Below are positions 11,293 through 21,018 of a stretch of 64,000 bases of DNA, piece by piece. Source of the DNA: Ophiura sarsii (taxonomy: Eukaryota; Echinodermata; Ophiuroidea; Amphilepidida; Ophiuridae); NCBI GenBank assembly GCA_035610835.1, contig CM069455.1, positions 14,691,266 to 14,755,265 on the forward strand, in the 5' to 3' direction. The position numbers were made by a program, and so were the translations under genes. The notes beneath the pieces were generated by a model. It was not told where the DNA came from, did no database searches, and saw only the letters and a list, made by a program, of their open reading frames with translations. Each line of letters starts with the position of its first letter. The first letter of the stretch is position 1.

Positions 11293-11505
11293 CCGGAGCG
11301 TGGGTCAACCTGGATGGCTCTGGGCTCGTCCATTCCGCCTTCGGTGATCAATGTCTTTCTATTGTTACCATCCAGACTGGATACGCTGATTGCGTCAACA
11401 CCGGTGTCTGTCCAGTACAGGTTTCTATGGATCCAGTCGACGGCGATACCATCGGCAGTCTCGACGGATACAAGGACTTCGGTTTTGTTGGATTGGATAT
11501 GACCC
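11293..11505 (-). CDS. Mosaic protein exon: YWTD repeat, blade 2
   Basis: A 213-base exon, acceptor GGTCTTCCACAG, donor GTGAGTACAG, phase 2 in and phase 2 out. It encodes [20 protein letters not shown] and [11 protein letters not shown], then [10 protein letters not shown], a full class-B repeat. The incoming phase requires the upstream exon to end with two bases of a codon, which bears on the unusual donor at 12,203. Joining to the next exon gives DPRSG-YMFWTDWG, an uninterrupted propeller. Confidence 0.92.
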
Positions 11506-11545
11506 CTGTGGAAGACCAAAACAAAATTCAAAATGAAATTACTAA

Positions 11546-12080
11546 GGGGAGACGTCAAAACTCGACCGCCCGTTGACTGCCGGTTACGGGCGGTTCCGCC
11601 CGGTTCTTTCAGGTCAAATGTTTTACTGGTATATGAATATTCGCGCATGCAACACTGAACAACCGCCGGTTGACTTAATGCTGTAATCTGACCAATTTAC
11701 ACTATCAATCTGTTACTTTGCGGTCATAATAGCTCTCTCTATAATCGTTCTATAAAAGAAAACCATTCATAGACTTTCGGTATTGATTTTAAAAAGTTAA
11801 TTGAGCTATAAACAGATTGAAAAAGCCAACCCCAGCGAAAATCAATAGCTGTATTGTACTGGTTGTCATCTGAGACTTTTAAGTCTTAAAAGAGCCCATT
11901 ACTTCAAGATGTTATTGCTCACGTGTGTGACGAGGCACTTTCAACCGGTCGTGTTCACCAGAGTGTTACTATTTGACCTCATTATGTGTGTATATTATAA
12001 CAGACGACACGTTTTGTGAGAACCGAACGGAACCGGCCGTAACCGGCGGTTGCCGGGCGGTCGAGTTTTGACGTGATCCC
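11546..12080. mobile_element. PIF/Harbinger-type MITE
   Basis: A 535-bp element with inverted ends (GGGGAGACGTC, then AAAACTCGACCGCCCG and the complement of GGTTGCCGGGCGG at the other side), flanked by TAA on both sides (11543-11545 and 12081-12083). TWA three-base duplications are characteristic of PIF/Harbinger elements. A 151-bp relative with the same ends and TTA flanks lies at 44,954-45,104. No transposase is encoded. It sits in the intron that begins at the proposed GC donor. Confidence 0.8.
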
Positions 12081-12203
12081 TAATAGAATACTAGCTCTTG
12101 ACAAGACATACTATGTATTTTCAAGTGAGGTTAGATGAGAGACCCTTTGTTCGAGTGTTTATTTTGTCCTTTTTGTTGATTTAAAAGATGGGAGCCAACG
12201 TGC

Positions 12204-12624
12204 CGTTTAATTTGTGCCTCTGCCACATCCGTCCAGTAGATAGCCTTTTCAAAGATATCGTAATCCAGAGCCACGACGCTTAGTAGGTTACCAAAGAGTT
12301 GGCGATATTCCTGGGCGTGTATGTCAAACTCGCGGATGTCGTGTCGGTTGGCAAAAATGATGAGCGGGTTGGGGCCAGTAGCTCTGCACGTGTGTTGGTC
12401 CGGTTCCAGGAGGAAGCCCTCATTGCACTTGCACATGAAGCTGCCGGGAGTGTTGTGGCACCGCTGGCTGCACGGCGGGGGGATGGCCTTGCACTCGTTG
12501 ATGTCGACACAAGTGCGGTTGTCCTGCATCTCGAAGCCTTCACTGCAGCTGCAATAGTAGCCGTATCTGATGTCGTGGCAACTGTGGTCGCATCCCCCGT
12601 TGTTGGTTTGGCATTCGTTGATAT
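12204..12624 (-). CDS. Mosaic protein exon: two EGF modules plus first YWTD blade
   Basis: Acceptor TTATTTGTAG, phase 1 in. It encodes a calcium-binding EGF (DINECQTNNGGCDHSC, YYCSCSEGFEM), a second (DINECKAIPPPCSQRC, FMCKCNEGFLL) and the start of the propeller (LIIFANRHDIREFD, VVALDYD, KAIYWTDVAEAQIKR). This EGF-EGF-propeller order is that of LDL receptor and LRPs. For the frame to continue into the exon ending at 11,505 this exon must end in phase 2, giving [13 protein letters not shown] with normal 41-residue blade spacing. The only site that does so is a GC donor (CG|GCACGT). The nearby GT (CAC|GTTGG) would put the protein out of frame. Confidence 0.88.
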
Positions 12625-12863
12625 CTACAAATAATTCAAAAAGATACAGGTATGTCATTGATTATTTTGATATAAGTAATAAAATCATAACATCGATCCC
12701 TATAGAAGGTGTGACATGTGACGTCATGCCGGGCATTTGGTCGGCAGTTGCCATTGTTCTTTGCCCGGTGGTGCGTGCGCCCATTTGTTTAGGACCTGAG
12801 CTTTTAAAACTCGCTCGAAAACATTATAAAAGTTAATACGGCATAGTGGACAGTGTTGTGGTT
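12625..12863. other. Intron; nothing recognised
   Basis: Intron sequence between the EGF/YWTD exon and the nested-transposon cluster; no feature I can support. Confidence 0.4.
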
Positions 12864-13016
12864 ATAAAGTGCTCAACAAAAGAAAGTCATTCACTTTGTT
12901 TAGGTCCTTTAGAGTAATTTTCGATTATTTTTTTTACCAAACAGACTAGATAGACATTTGGATGAATCTTTCCGGCAGAATTTGATACCAAAGTTGTCAC
13001 CTAACAACAAAGATAA

Positions 13017-13655
13017 TTCTTCAATTTGGTGGCCGCTAGAGTCGAATGACCAACTATTACAGCGGGTGATGCCAAGGTGCATGAGTGTACCAAGTACGAG
13101 TAAAATCCACAATACAGGACAATTAAAAAAAAGACCATGTAGCAAGTTACACGGTCCTGAGGGTGGGGAGTGCTGCTGTTTGGAACATCCTCACAGATGG
13201 TGCTATAACTGCGCTGCCTGATAATCCATTCCAAACTGGTATTGTTCTGATGAAGAATGAGTACTTGTATGCGTTGATGGAAGCATAAACCACTTGTTTC
13301 TTGAATGCATGGCTATTGCGTGTTGTTTGAAGAGGAGCAGGGATGACTTGTTGTGGAAATGGAATTCTTAGGTTGCCATGCTGTATTTTATAGAACAAAA
13401 TTACATCATGAAGTAGGTATATAGTGAATCCCAGCCAAGATTTGTTACCATAGCACTGACACTCTGTGTCCGCCGGTAGTCCCTAGTGCAAAATCTAGCT
13501 GCTGCATTTTGAACAACCTCAATGCGCTTAGATCCCTTGATGGTATGAGGTGACCACGCACTGGAAGCATACTCTAATTTTGGACGCACCAAAGTTTGGT
13601 AAGCCTGGGCTTTCACACTATTTGGACAACAGGAGATGTTTCGTCGCAACATACC
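13017..13655 (-). mobile_element. 5'-truncated LINE insertion (reverse transcriptase C-terminal part)
   Basis: The minus strand encodes the end of a Jockey/CR1-like non-LTR retrotransposon polyprotein: AYQTLVRPKLEYASSAWSPH, VVQNAAARFC and GWDSL, then in another frame LFYKIQHGNL and FIRTIPVWNGL. One frameshift near 13,400 separates the two parts, so the copy is dead. It is bounded by AAGATAA on both sides (13,010-13,016 and 13,656-13,662), a 7-bp target duplication. It lies inside the left arm of the 12,864-16,199 element. Confidence 0.82.
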
Positions 13656-13857
13656 AAGATAACACATGATTAGCACCATTTGAAGAAAATAGGTCACTTT
13701 TCAAAAGTCACATTTTCAATACACTACGCGGGAAGAAAAGACCATATGTTACCTGTTCATAATCAAATAGCCCGCTTGCTCAGGCAGGACTCAACGCAGT
13801 TGCACTGTGTGATCAATATCCATTTCATTACCGGCCATTCAAGTGCCACGCACAGCA

Positions 13858-15966
13858 GGGGTCACACTACTAAATAGAGCTCCATAGGGTTATGTACAAA
13901 AACACTGATATAAAACTCTGTGTTAGACCACTAAATTGCAAAATTGGACCTTGTAGAGTGATTTTTTCTGAAAGATGATCACATTTTCTCACCAAAAAGT
14001 GAAAAAAATAGGTAGGTGAACCTGCTCGATTTTTCAAAATACGCCCATGGAGTTGACTACCTCTCTGACGAGCTTGGAAATGCCGCCGTAATCGTCAATG
14101 TTTCCAGTAAAAAACACAAATTTGAGAGATCTCTCAAAATTTATCTAGATGATATTCACAGTTTATAGTCAGGGTGCATGTAGGTGATGTCCCATTAATC
14201 ATAATTAATCAAAAATCATAGGCATTAACGCAATTGTATTACCGTCAAGTTTTTTTAATTGAGGATTTTGCCATGCATATTTTCCGATTCTAGCTTTAAA
14301 CACCGCCCTTAAGGTTAGGGGATACACCATTTAGTGTAGTGCACCCTTAAGGAAATTGATATTGTGTTGAATGTACTTGAAATGTATTGGAATAGTTACC
14401 TTGAATCCTTTTGAACATTTTGTGATCATTTTAATGATATTTCCATGTTGTTATAATTATGTATGAGTGGAATTTGTCATGTATGGATACCTGCTATCTA
14501 CTGAAGATAGCAAAATTAACATAGCAATATTACATTTTTTGAGGACAGCTACAATCCTTTTTAAAAGAAATACTTGTCAGGACAGCGTTCATCCTTTTTA
14601 AAGAAATTCTTGTTGTATTGAATGTCTAGGTGTGTTTTTACTGACAGGGGTAGGGTACATGCACTGTGTTGTTGTACAAAAATAATCAAAATAGATTCCA
14701 AAATGATAACGTTGGTGACTTTCCCCACCAATGTTCAAATTTGATGAATTAATCTACAAAATAACAGACCAGATGTACACTTAATCAGGTCAGACTTGTT
14801 TATCATTTAACTTACCTGTTAAATGGTTTTGCCTCCAGAATGCAGGCATTATACACAATACCTTCATGGATGTGACCCTCACATCTTGAAATAGTTTTAC
14901 AACTTGAGCTTAACTTAGTAACACAACATAAGCTTAAGCCTACTCCATCCATCATCAATGCATGGAATAATTTAAAAAAATAAAAAAATAAAAAAATAAG
15001 CTTACTTCATAGATATTTTAAATGTGGCCAAATTTTACTCAAGGCTTCATAGTAAGTTACTTTTATGCTCCGTATCACCCCCCCCTGCTCCGTATCACCC
15101 CCCCCCCCCCCCCCCCATGTACCCCATTAAAGTGCTTACTTGACATTTTTTACCCAAGTGGTGCACCTTAAAACTGTGCAGGACTGCTGCATTTGATCCG
15201 ACATTGTCCGGTCAGACTGAGATGAAAGGCAGCGGTTTGTTTAAAAATCATCCTCTTCTCTCTAAATAGCATAGAATTACAGTTTCCAACAGGCTTACTT
15301 ACAAAACACGTCAAAATAGGTCAAATTAAGGCAACAATTGGATCGAAACAATCTCATTCTGGTCGAAAAATCCTTGTTTTACAATATTTGTCTCGAATAA
15401 AATTCAAAACAGCTGATTTCTGACCTAATTTTACTTAATAATGGGGTCAAGGGTCAAATATGGCCGAATTCCCTTAAGGGGTCACACTACTAAATAGAGC
15501 TCCATAGGGTTATGTACAAAAACACTGATATAAAACTCTGTGTTAGACCACTAAATTGCGAAATTGGACCTTGTAGAGTGATTTTTTCTGAAAGATGATC
15601 ACATTTTCTCACCAAAAAGTGAAAAAAATAGGTAGGTGAACCTGCTCGATTTTTCAAAATACGCCCATGGAGTTGACTACCTCTCTGACGAGCTTGGAAA
15701 TGCCGCCGTAATCGTCAATGTTTCCAGTAAAAAACACAAATTTGAGAGATCTCTCAAAATTTATCTAGATGATATTCACAGTTTATAGTCAGGGTGCATG
15801 TAGGTGATGTCCCTTTAATCATAATTAATCAAAAATCATAGGCATTAACGCAATTGTATTACCGTCAAGTTTTTTTAATTGAGGATTTTGCCATGCATAT
15901 TTTCCGATTCTAGCTTTAAACACCGCCCTTAAGGTTAGGGGATACACCATTTAGTGTAGTGCACCC
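13858..15966. mobile_element. Two near-identical 489-bp direct repeats flanking 1.13 kb, AGCA target duplication
   Basis: Positions 13,858-14,346 and 15,478-15,966 are the same 489-base sequence with only two differences seen. Each begins GGGGTCACACTACTAAATAG and ends TTAGTGTAGTGCACCC, which are themselves imperfect inverted repeats. The whole unit is flanked by AGCA on both sides (13,854-13,857 and 15,967-15,970). This is the layout of an LTR-type element without coding capacity. Two copies of a MITE trapped as a composite is the alternative, because the ends are not TG...CA. The interior (14,347-15,477) contains no significant ORF, only AT-rich DNA and a poly-C tract. Confidence 0.65.
15071..15117 (+). 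repeat. Poly-C tract with duplicated lead-in
   Basis: The sequence GCTCCGTATCACCCCCCCC is followed by a second CTGCTCCGTATCAC and a longer C run of about 20. The same short lead-in before each run suggests slippage or local duplication. Confidence 0.7.
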
Positions 15967-16313
15967 AGCATTTTCTCGCGGCTTGCGTGCGTTGAAAATG
16001 TGACTTTTGAAAAGTGACTAATTTTTTTTAAATGGTGCTAATCATGGTTTATCTTTATTGTTAGGTAGCAACTTTGGTATCAAATTGTGCCGGAAAGATT
16101 CATCCAAATGTCTATTGAGTCTGTTTGGTTAAAACTAATCGGAAAGTACTTTAAAAGACCTAAACAAAGTGTATGACTTTCTTTTGTTGAGCACTTTATG
16201 CTGTTCCCTCAAGCATGTATCGATAGTCCAGTCCCTTCGACCGTTGCTTTTGTTGATAAACATTGGTGTCACCCCATCTATACTTTGATAATGAAGTTAA
16301 CCATAGTTGAACG

Positions 16314-16335
16314 GGGGGGGGGGGGGGGGGGGGGG
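16314..16335 (+). repeat. Poly-G tract
   Basis: A run of about 22 G after GTTGAAC. The rest of 16,200-16,711 is intron with a stretch (about 16,484-16,620) that resembles 56,065-56,260 (ATAGTTTGATCAGYTCC, AATTGGCAAAGCC), a dispersed repeat of unknown type. Confidence 0.75.
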
Positions 16336-16711
16336 TGTATTGGAATTTTGAGAAAACTCTATATGGATCCCTGTGAAATGTTACTCGTACCGATTCAACT
16401 AACATTTGTGTCAATCAACTTGGATGAACACGATGAAAATCCATCCTTGATGGGTGCATTACTTAAAATATACATACTTTGGTAACCATAGTTTGATCAG
16501 TTCCCAATTGGCAAAGCCTCATAACAGCAGCGAATTAATACAGAACGACCTGTTGGCCCACATGAAGGCATCAACGCGCACTGTGCATCGCATGTGTGAC
16601 GCGTGCGTACGCTTGTATAATTTATGCCCGCGAAGAAATAAAAAACAAATATTTCTTGCCAATTTAGAACTGATTAAACTATAGCACTTCTTCCTCCAGA
16701 GCAATACTTAC

Positions 16712-16849
16712 TGCACACTCCGCCGAGCGGCTCATCAGACCAGTCACCGCAGTTGTTATACAGATTGCAGACTTTCGCATATGGGATGCAGTCACCGTTG
16801 TTGCACTCGAAGTACATGTAGGTGCGAGTGTCGCACTCTGGTGGTGCCG
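16712..16849 (-). CDS. Mosaic protein exon: LDL-receptor class A module 5
   Basis: A 138-base phase 1-1 exon (46 codons), acceptor GATATACTTGCAG, donor GTAAGTATT. The peptide has ECDTRTYMYFEC, NNGDCIPYAKVCNLYNNCGD and WSDEPLGGVC: six cysteines and the acidic calcium-binding end (NCGDWSDE) of an LDLa module. The CxF-type start is atypical (YFEC) but the cysteine spacing fits. LDLa modules bind lipoproteins, chaperones and other ligands through the calcium-stabilised acidic cluster. Confidence 0.85.
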
Positions 16850-17136
16850 CTGCAAGTATATCAAGAAATAGGATCGAGATTTAGAACTCATATCAAGGTG
16901 GTCACTTGCTCACAAGTTATTGTAATTACGGTTAACCCAAAGTTCAATTTATTGAAATTACCGGAAAAATCATTTGATCTGTCTTATTTCTATTTCTGTC
17001 ATTGGTAGGTTATTTGTGTATTTATAGTTGAGAGCACCCAAAATAAGTTGGGCACTTGGCCAGTAAGGCAGAAAGATTTGATTTAGGTAGGTAGTAATGA
17101 TCAATGCAACACTCTAATCTCCATAATTTCATATTA

Positions 17137-17570
17137 TTATGATTTATTGCTAGCCGTCGATCAAGGTAATAATGCTGTTTTAATTCTTTTAAATTATTCC
17201 GCAGCTTTCGATACTATTAGATCAATTATTTCTTAGATATGGTGTCAACGGCATTACCTTGAATTGGTTTAAAACTTATTTTATGAATCGTACACAATCT
17301 GTTATCATAAATGACTCGCTATCTAAACCTCGTGTACCACTTGAAGGTGTTCCTCAGGGATCGGTCATCGGTCTTTATCTTTTACTTTGTATACCGCGCC
17401 ACTTGAAGATCTTATTGAAGCTCATGGTTGCGGTTAAATGATACATGCCGATGATACGCAAGTTTATGTTATTTTGAAAAACTCTGACCATTCAATGATC
17501 CCCAAACTTGAAAGATGTATTAATGATATCAAGGCCTGGTCTAATGCTAATGATTTAAAATTGAATCAAG
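17137..17570 (+). pseudogene. LINE reverse transcriptase fragment (CR1/L2/Jockey-like)
   Basis: The plus strand carries broken pieces of a reverse transcriptase in several frames: LILLNYSAAFDTI (the catalytic DLSAAFDT region), LNWFKTYFMNRTQSV, LEGVPQGSVIG (the GVPQGSVLGP motif), IHADDTQVYVILK (the YADDT catalytic motif with H for Y) and CINDIKAWSNANDLKLN. Frameshifts and stops interrupt it, so it is inactive. It lies in the intron between two LDLa exons. A foldback element interrupts its 3' side at 17,571. Confidence 0.82.
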
Positions 17571-17832
17571 TGGATATACCATCCTTCATCAGGGACAAAA
17601 TATAAAAACAAAAGTGATAAGAACTAAAAATAAGATAATGAACTAGACAAGTCCACCACTGTAATTATAGCACAATGTCAGTAATAGATGTTGACTACTG
17701 GACATCCAAGTTAACATGGATGTCCAGTGCTATAATTACAGTGGTGGACTTGTCTAGTTCATTATCTTATTTATAGTTCTTAACACTTTTTTTAAAAATA
17801 TTTTGTCCCTGATGAAGGGTGGTATATCCACT
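17571..17832. mobile_element. Foldback (palindromic) element inside a LINE relic
   Basis: Two arms of about 105 bp are near-perfect reverse complements (GTGGATATACCATCCTTCAT at the left, ATGAAGGGTGGTATATCCAC at the right). They enclose about 50 bp that contains a second palindrome (TGGACATCC...GGATGTCCA). There is no coding capacity. The sequence just beyond the right arm (CTTGAAACGTCGG) is a motif often seen near retroelement 3' ends in invertebrates. Confidence 0.75.
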
Positions 17833-18258
17833 TGAAACGTCGGTCTTTATTGTTACCATATATCTTTGTTGTTTCATTGCACAGCAATTTTCATTGCTTG
17901 TCCCAGTGCATTTCCGTGTGTTATTGTTTTTTGTTATTTATCTGTTTTATCGCGTTATTCTCCCTTGTTATTACCTGTTTCCCCACACCCTGTTGGTATA
18001 TCTTGCTTTTACTCTTAGCATTTTTAAATTTTCGAGATATTCTCTTGTATCAGTTTTCTGATTCTTGGTGTGTTTTGTTCCTGGTTCCGTTGGATTCATC
18101 TTTTTACATTTATACCTGTTTACAATGTTTTTGCATGTTCATCCACATATTGTATTTTTCTTATATTGTAAAGTTATTTAAGTGTTGTTATGTTATCTGT
18201 TAAGCGCTTAGACACTTCGGTGGGAGGCGCTTTAGAAGCACCGTTTTATTATTATTAT
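17833..18258 (+). mobile_element. LINE 3' tail with terminal hairpin and (ATT)n
   Basis: AT/pyrimidine-rich 3' region ending in AAGCGCTTAGACACTTCGG followed by GGGAGGCGCTTTAG and ATTATTATT. The small GCGCTT/AGGCGC hairpin plus triplet tail is the standard 3' end of CR1/L2-like LINEs. The same tail type ends the copy at 20,911-20,985 in the same orientation. Confidence 0.6.
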
Positions 18259-18316
18259 ATTCAGAAGCGAATATCTTTAATATCAGACAATAAAGCTCCA
18301 TGCATGTAACACTTAC

Positions 18317-18442
18317 GATAGCATCTATCATTGTGTTCGTCCGATCCATCCAGGCAATCTACGACGTCATTGCATTCTTTGGTTCCATCGACGCACTGGC
18401 CACTGTCGCATGTGAATTGGTGACTTGCACACGTTTCGGCAA
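18317..18442 (-). CDS. Mosaic protein exon: LDL-receptor class A module 4
   Basis: A 126-base phase 1-1 exon (42 codons), acceptor TGTTACACACTTACAG, donor GTAAGTGTT. The peptide reads ETCASHQFTCDSGQCV then GTKECNDVVDCLDGSDEHND and RCY: six cysteines in LDLa spacing and the diagnostic DCLDGSDE calcium cage. One domain per exon with phase 1 boundaries is the usual LRP arrangement. Confidence 0.92.
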
Positions 18443-18812
18443 CTGTAAGTGTGTAACAAGAATGATCAGATTTTGTGTCTGTAGTACGCAATTATAGGAT
18501 GAATATACAAACTATTCAATACATGAACCAGTTTGTATAATACGCAATTAATATTTGCGCTCCATCTTGCAGAGTAAAAGTAAAATAAACCAAACACCAT
18601 AATAACAAAAAACAACCTCATCAATGGCACAGCTCAGACATTTTGAATAAAAATGACGACTTCCAAACAAGTCGCCACTGTACAGCAAAATTTCAGGCAG
18701 GGTTTGGCTAAACGCAACCTTTAAGTGGATTTTGAGCCATGCAATCACACACCTGCCCTGCTAAATTAAAACTGACCAAAGAGTAGAATCTGTAATTTGC
18801 CAGAGCACTTAC
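18443..18812. other. Intron; nothing recognised
   Basis: A 370-base intron between LDLa exons with no ORF or repeat that I can assign. Confidence 0.5.
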
Positions 18813-19187
18813 CACATTCTGCTAGAGTCTCATCTGAGCCATCTGGACAATCATTGTCTCCGTCACACTTCCAAGACAGGTGGATACAGCTTCCACTACT
18901 GCACATGAACTCGCGACTTCCGCAGGCATTCGGTGGTTCGGTGCCACAGTGCTCCACAGACTCATCGGCGCCGCTGCGGCAGTTATAGTCTCCGTCGCAG
19001 GTCCATCGGTCAGGAATACATGTGTTGGTGTCGGGGCACATGAAGTCGCCTGCAGCGCAAGTGGCATCTTGACAGTTGGCTTCATCCGATCCGTCGCCGC
19101 AATCGTCTGCCGTGTCACAGCGCCATCTCAATGGGATGCATTTGCCGTTACCGCAGGTGAAATCGTCCGCACTACAGGTTTTGTTCG
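18813..19187 (-). CDS. Mosaic protein exon: three LDL-receptor class A modules
   Basis: A 375-base phase 1-1 exon (125 codons), acceptor ATATTTATGGCAG, donor GTAAGTGCT. Module 1: [20 protein letters not shown] and [11 protein letters not shown]. Module 2: [28 protein letters not shown], a slightly divergent acidic cluster. Module 3: [27 protein letters not shown]. Each has six cysteines. This is the most 5' exon of the gene I can find. The phase 1 entry shows that at least one upstream exon, expected to carry the signal peptide, exists at higher coordinates or outside the window. Confidence 0.94.
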
Positions 19188-19420
19188 CTGCCATAAATAT
19201 CAACAAAACATTCGTTTATGGTCTGGAATCTATAACTTTATTTTGAAATGGACTGTGTGCAAACATATTTTCAGTTTATGGAAATTGAATTAAAAACCCT
19301 ACTCACCACATTAATTTAAATATGAAACATGTAGGTATTGGTACAAATGCCTATGGAATCGTGTTGCTATGGGAGTTAAGACTTAGTTGTGTACATATTC
19401 ATGGGATATGTAATAACTTA

Positions 19421-19660
19421 TTTACGAGGGTCATTCAATAAGTTCTACCTCCTACCTCATAACTTTATTATTATATGAGCCAGTCTTATCAAATACCACA
19501 CGAATGCAGCTTGGATCATCAGCTACAAATTCAATATAAATTGATTTGAGTAATAGTTGTACTTTTCCAGAGATGCAGTGAGAACCAAACCTCGATTTAG
19601 TGCGACGGATGAAAAACAGCAAAATATCGCCAAGTGCTTTTCATTTGACCTATTGTAAGA
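19421..19660 (+). mobile_element. Mariner-type element remnant (one end only)
   Basis: TACGAGGGTCATTCAATAAG at 19,421 is a typical mariner inverted end with TA before it. Downstream sequence (GCAGTGAGAACC, AAACAGCAAAATATCGCC) looks like a decayed 5' region. I do not find the opposite end. No transposase ORF remains. The sequence from 19,661 to 20,050 shows nothing else. Confidence 0.5.
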
Positions 19661-20050
19661 GGCAAAACATACCTATCGGTCAATTATATAACCGTTCTAA
19701 TAGCAGATATCTCTTTAACAGACTAAAAACAATAAAGTTGACTGATTGCTTTGGAAAAAAATATGCCCTCTGATTAGCCAGATACAGGTCAGGACAACCA
19801 TTCAGTTAACCTCTCCCTTAGAGAACCCTGTAAGAGTCATATTTGACTTTCATGAGACCTAAGCGATCTTCAATATACCGATCTAAATAGACGGATTAAA
19901 AGTCTTTCAAAGCGATAATTTTCTATCATTGACTACCTGATTGACTATTCTGAAGGTGGCACATAAGTAAAACTCATAAAGTGACTATTATGTTAAATAT
20001 TTAACATTCGAGGCATTATTGTGAGTTAAGTTGTAACAACGAAAATTTGA

Positions 20051-20990
20051 CTGATTAGCAGTATGCCGGTATGCCAAAGGCATAGCAACACATTTGAGTT
20101 GATAGTACACTATTTGCAAGCCTACAATAGTTTATCCATTGCAGGCCCCAGATTGTGGAACGATCTCCCTTTGAACATTCGCAAAGCTGCTTCAGTTCAG
20201 GAGTTGAAGTCGATGCTTAAGACATATTTATTTAATTTGGTCATTTAAATCTGGACTATTGATTATCTGAACTCTCTTTTTAATATTGCTGCATGTACAT
20301 TGTTCACAATTCCGACGGTGCAGGTGATTCAAATAGTATGTCACGGATTGTGTTTATCGTTCTTCCATGTGCAATGCGTTTTGGATCACCATAACCAGTT
20401 TTATTATTGTTCCTCTGTTTTCTGCTTCCTGTTATTTCGTGTCATTAATCCACTCAGTATTTCACGTTTGTTTTGGTGCTGTTTTCGGATTTTTATATAT
20501 TTGCCCGTGCAATACGTTTGGATCTCTGACCATTTCAAACGAATTGTTTTATCCCGTTGGTTTTTGTATATACAACATGCCAATTTTACCGTTGATGCTT
20601 AATTATGTTTCATATATTTGCCAGGTCTTTTCGGCTTTTTATATTTTTGCCCGTGCAATACGTTTTGATCTCTGACCATTTTAAACAATTGTTTTATCCC
20701 GTTGGTTTTTGAATATACAACATGCCAATTTTACCGTTGATGCTTAATTATGTTTCATATATTTGTCAGGTCTGTTTTAAAATGTAATTTGTAACTTAGG
20801 TACTCCGGTACTTTTTATATGATGGTTTTTGGTTTGCGTTAATTATTTTGATGTATTTTATCCTTTTGTACACTATAATATTGCTCTGTATATTTTATAT
20901 TGTTTTAGTCATTGTGAAGCGCCTTGAGTTTTGTCGTTTCTAAAAGTAAGGCGCTTAAAAGTGCGTGTTATTATTATTATTATTACAATA
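20051..20990 (+). mobile_element. LINE C-terminus and 3' UTR (CR1/L2-like)
   Basis: ORF 20,063-20,248 encodes YNSLSIAGPRLWNDLPLNIR and ELKSMLKTYLFNLV, the standard C-terminal end of CR1/L2/Jockey-type polyproteins. It is followed by about 700 bases of 3' UTR ending in GAAGCGCCTTGAG, TAAGGCGCTTAAAA and a (TTA)n run. Within the UTR a unit of about 147 bases (with TTTGCCCGTGCAATACG, TATCCCGTTGG, AACATGCCAATTTTACCG) is tandemly duplicated at about 20,480-20,770. The insertion is 5'-truncated. Confidence 0.8.
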
Positions 20991-21018
20991 TTAAAATATT
21001 GTTTACAATCTTATCTAT

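Larger units (their letters stand above)
12864..16199. mobile_element. Long-inverted-repeat element, carrier of two later insertions
   Basis: The two ends are inverted copies beginning ATAAAGTGCTCAAC. The right arm (about 15,967-16,199) is intact. The left arm is found at 12,864-13,016 and resumes at 13,656-13,740, interrupted by a LINE. Shared landmarks are GATGAATCTTTCCGGC, the AACTTTGGTATCAAATT complement, and TGGTGCTAATCATG with its complement. Removing the two insertions leaves an element of roughly 570 bp with arms of over 200 bp around about 117 bp of centre, the shape of a foldback or MITE. No transposase is seen. Confidence 0.65.

Noticed and set aside
12280..12634. Three further ORFs overlapping the EGF exon
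   Set aside because: Other-frame shadows of a GC-rich, cysteine-coding exon.
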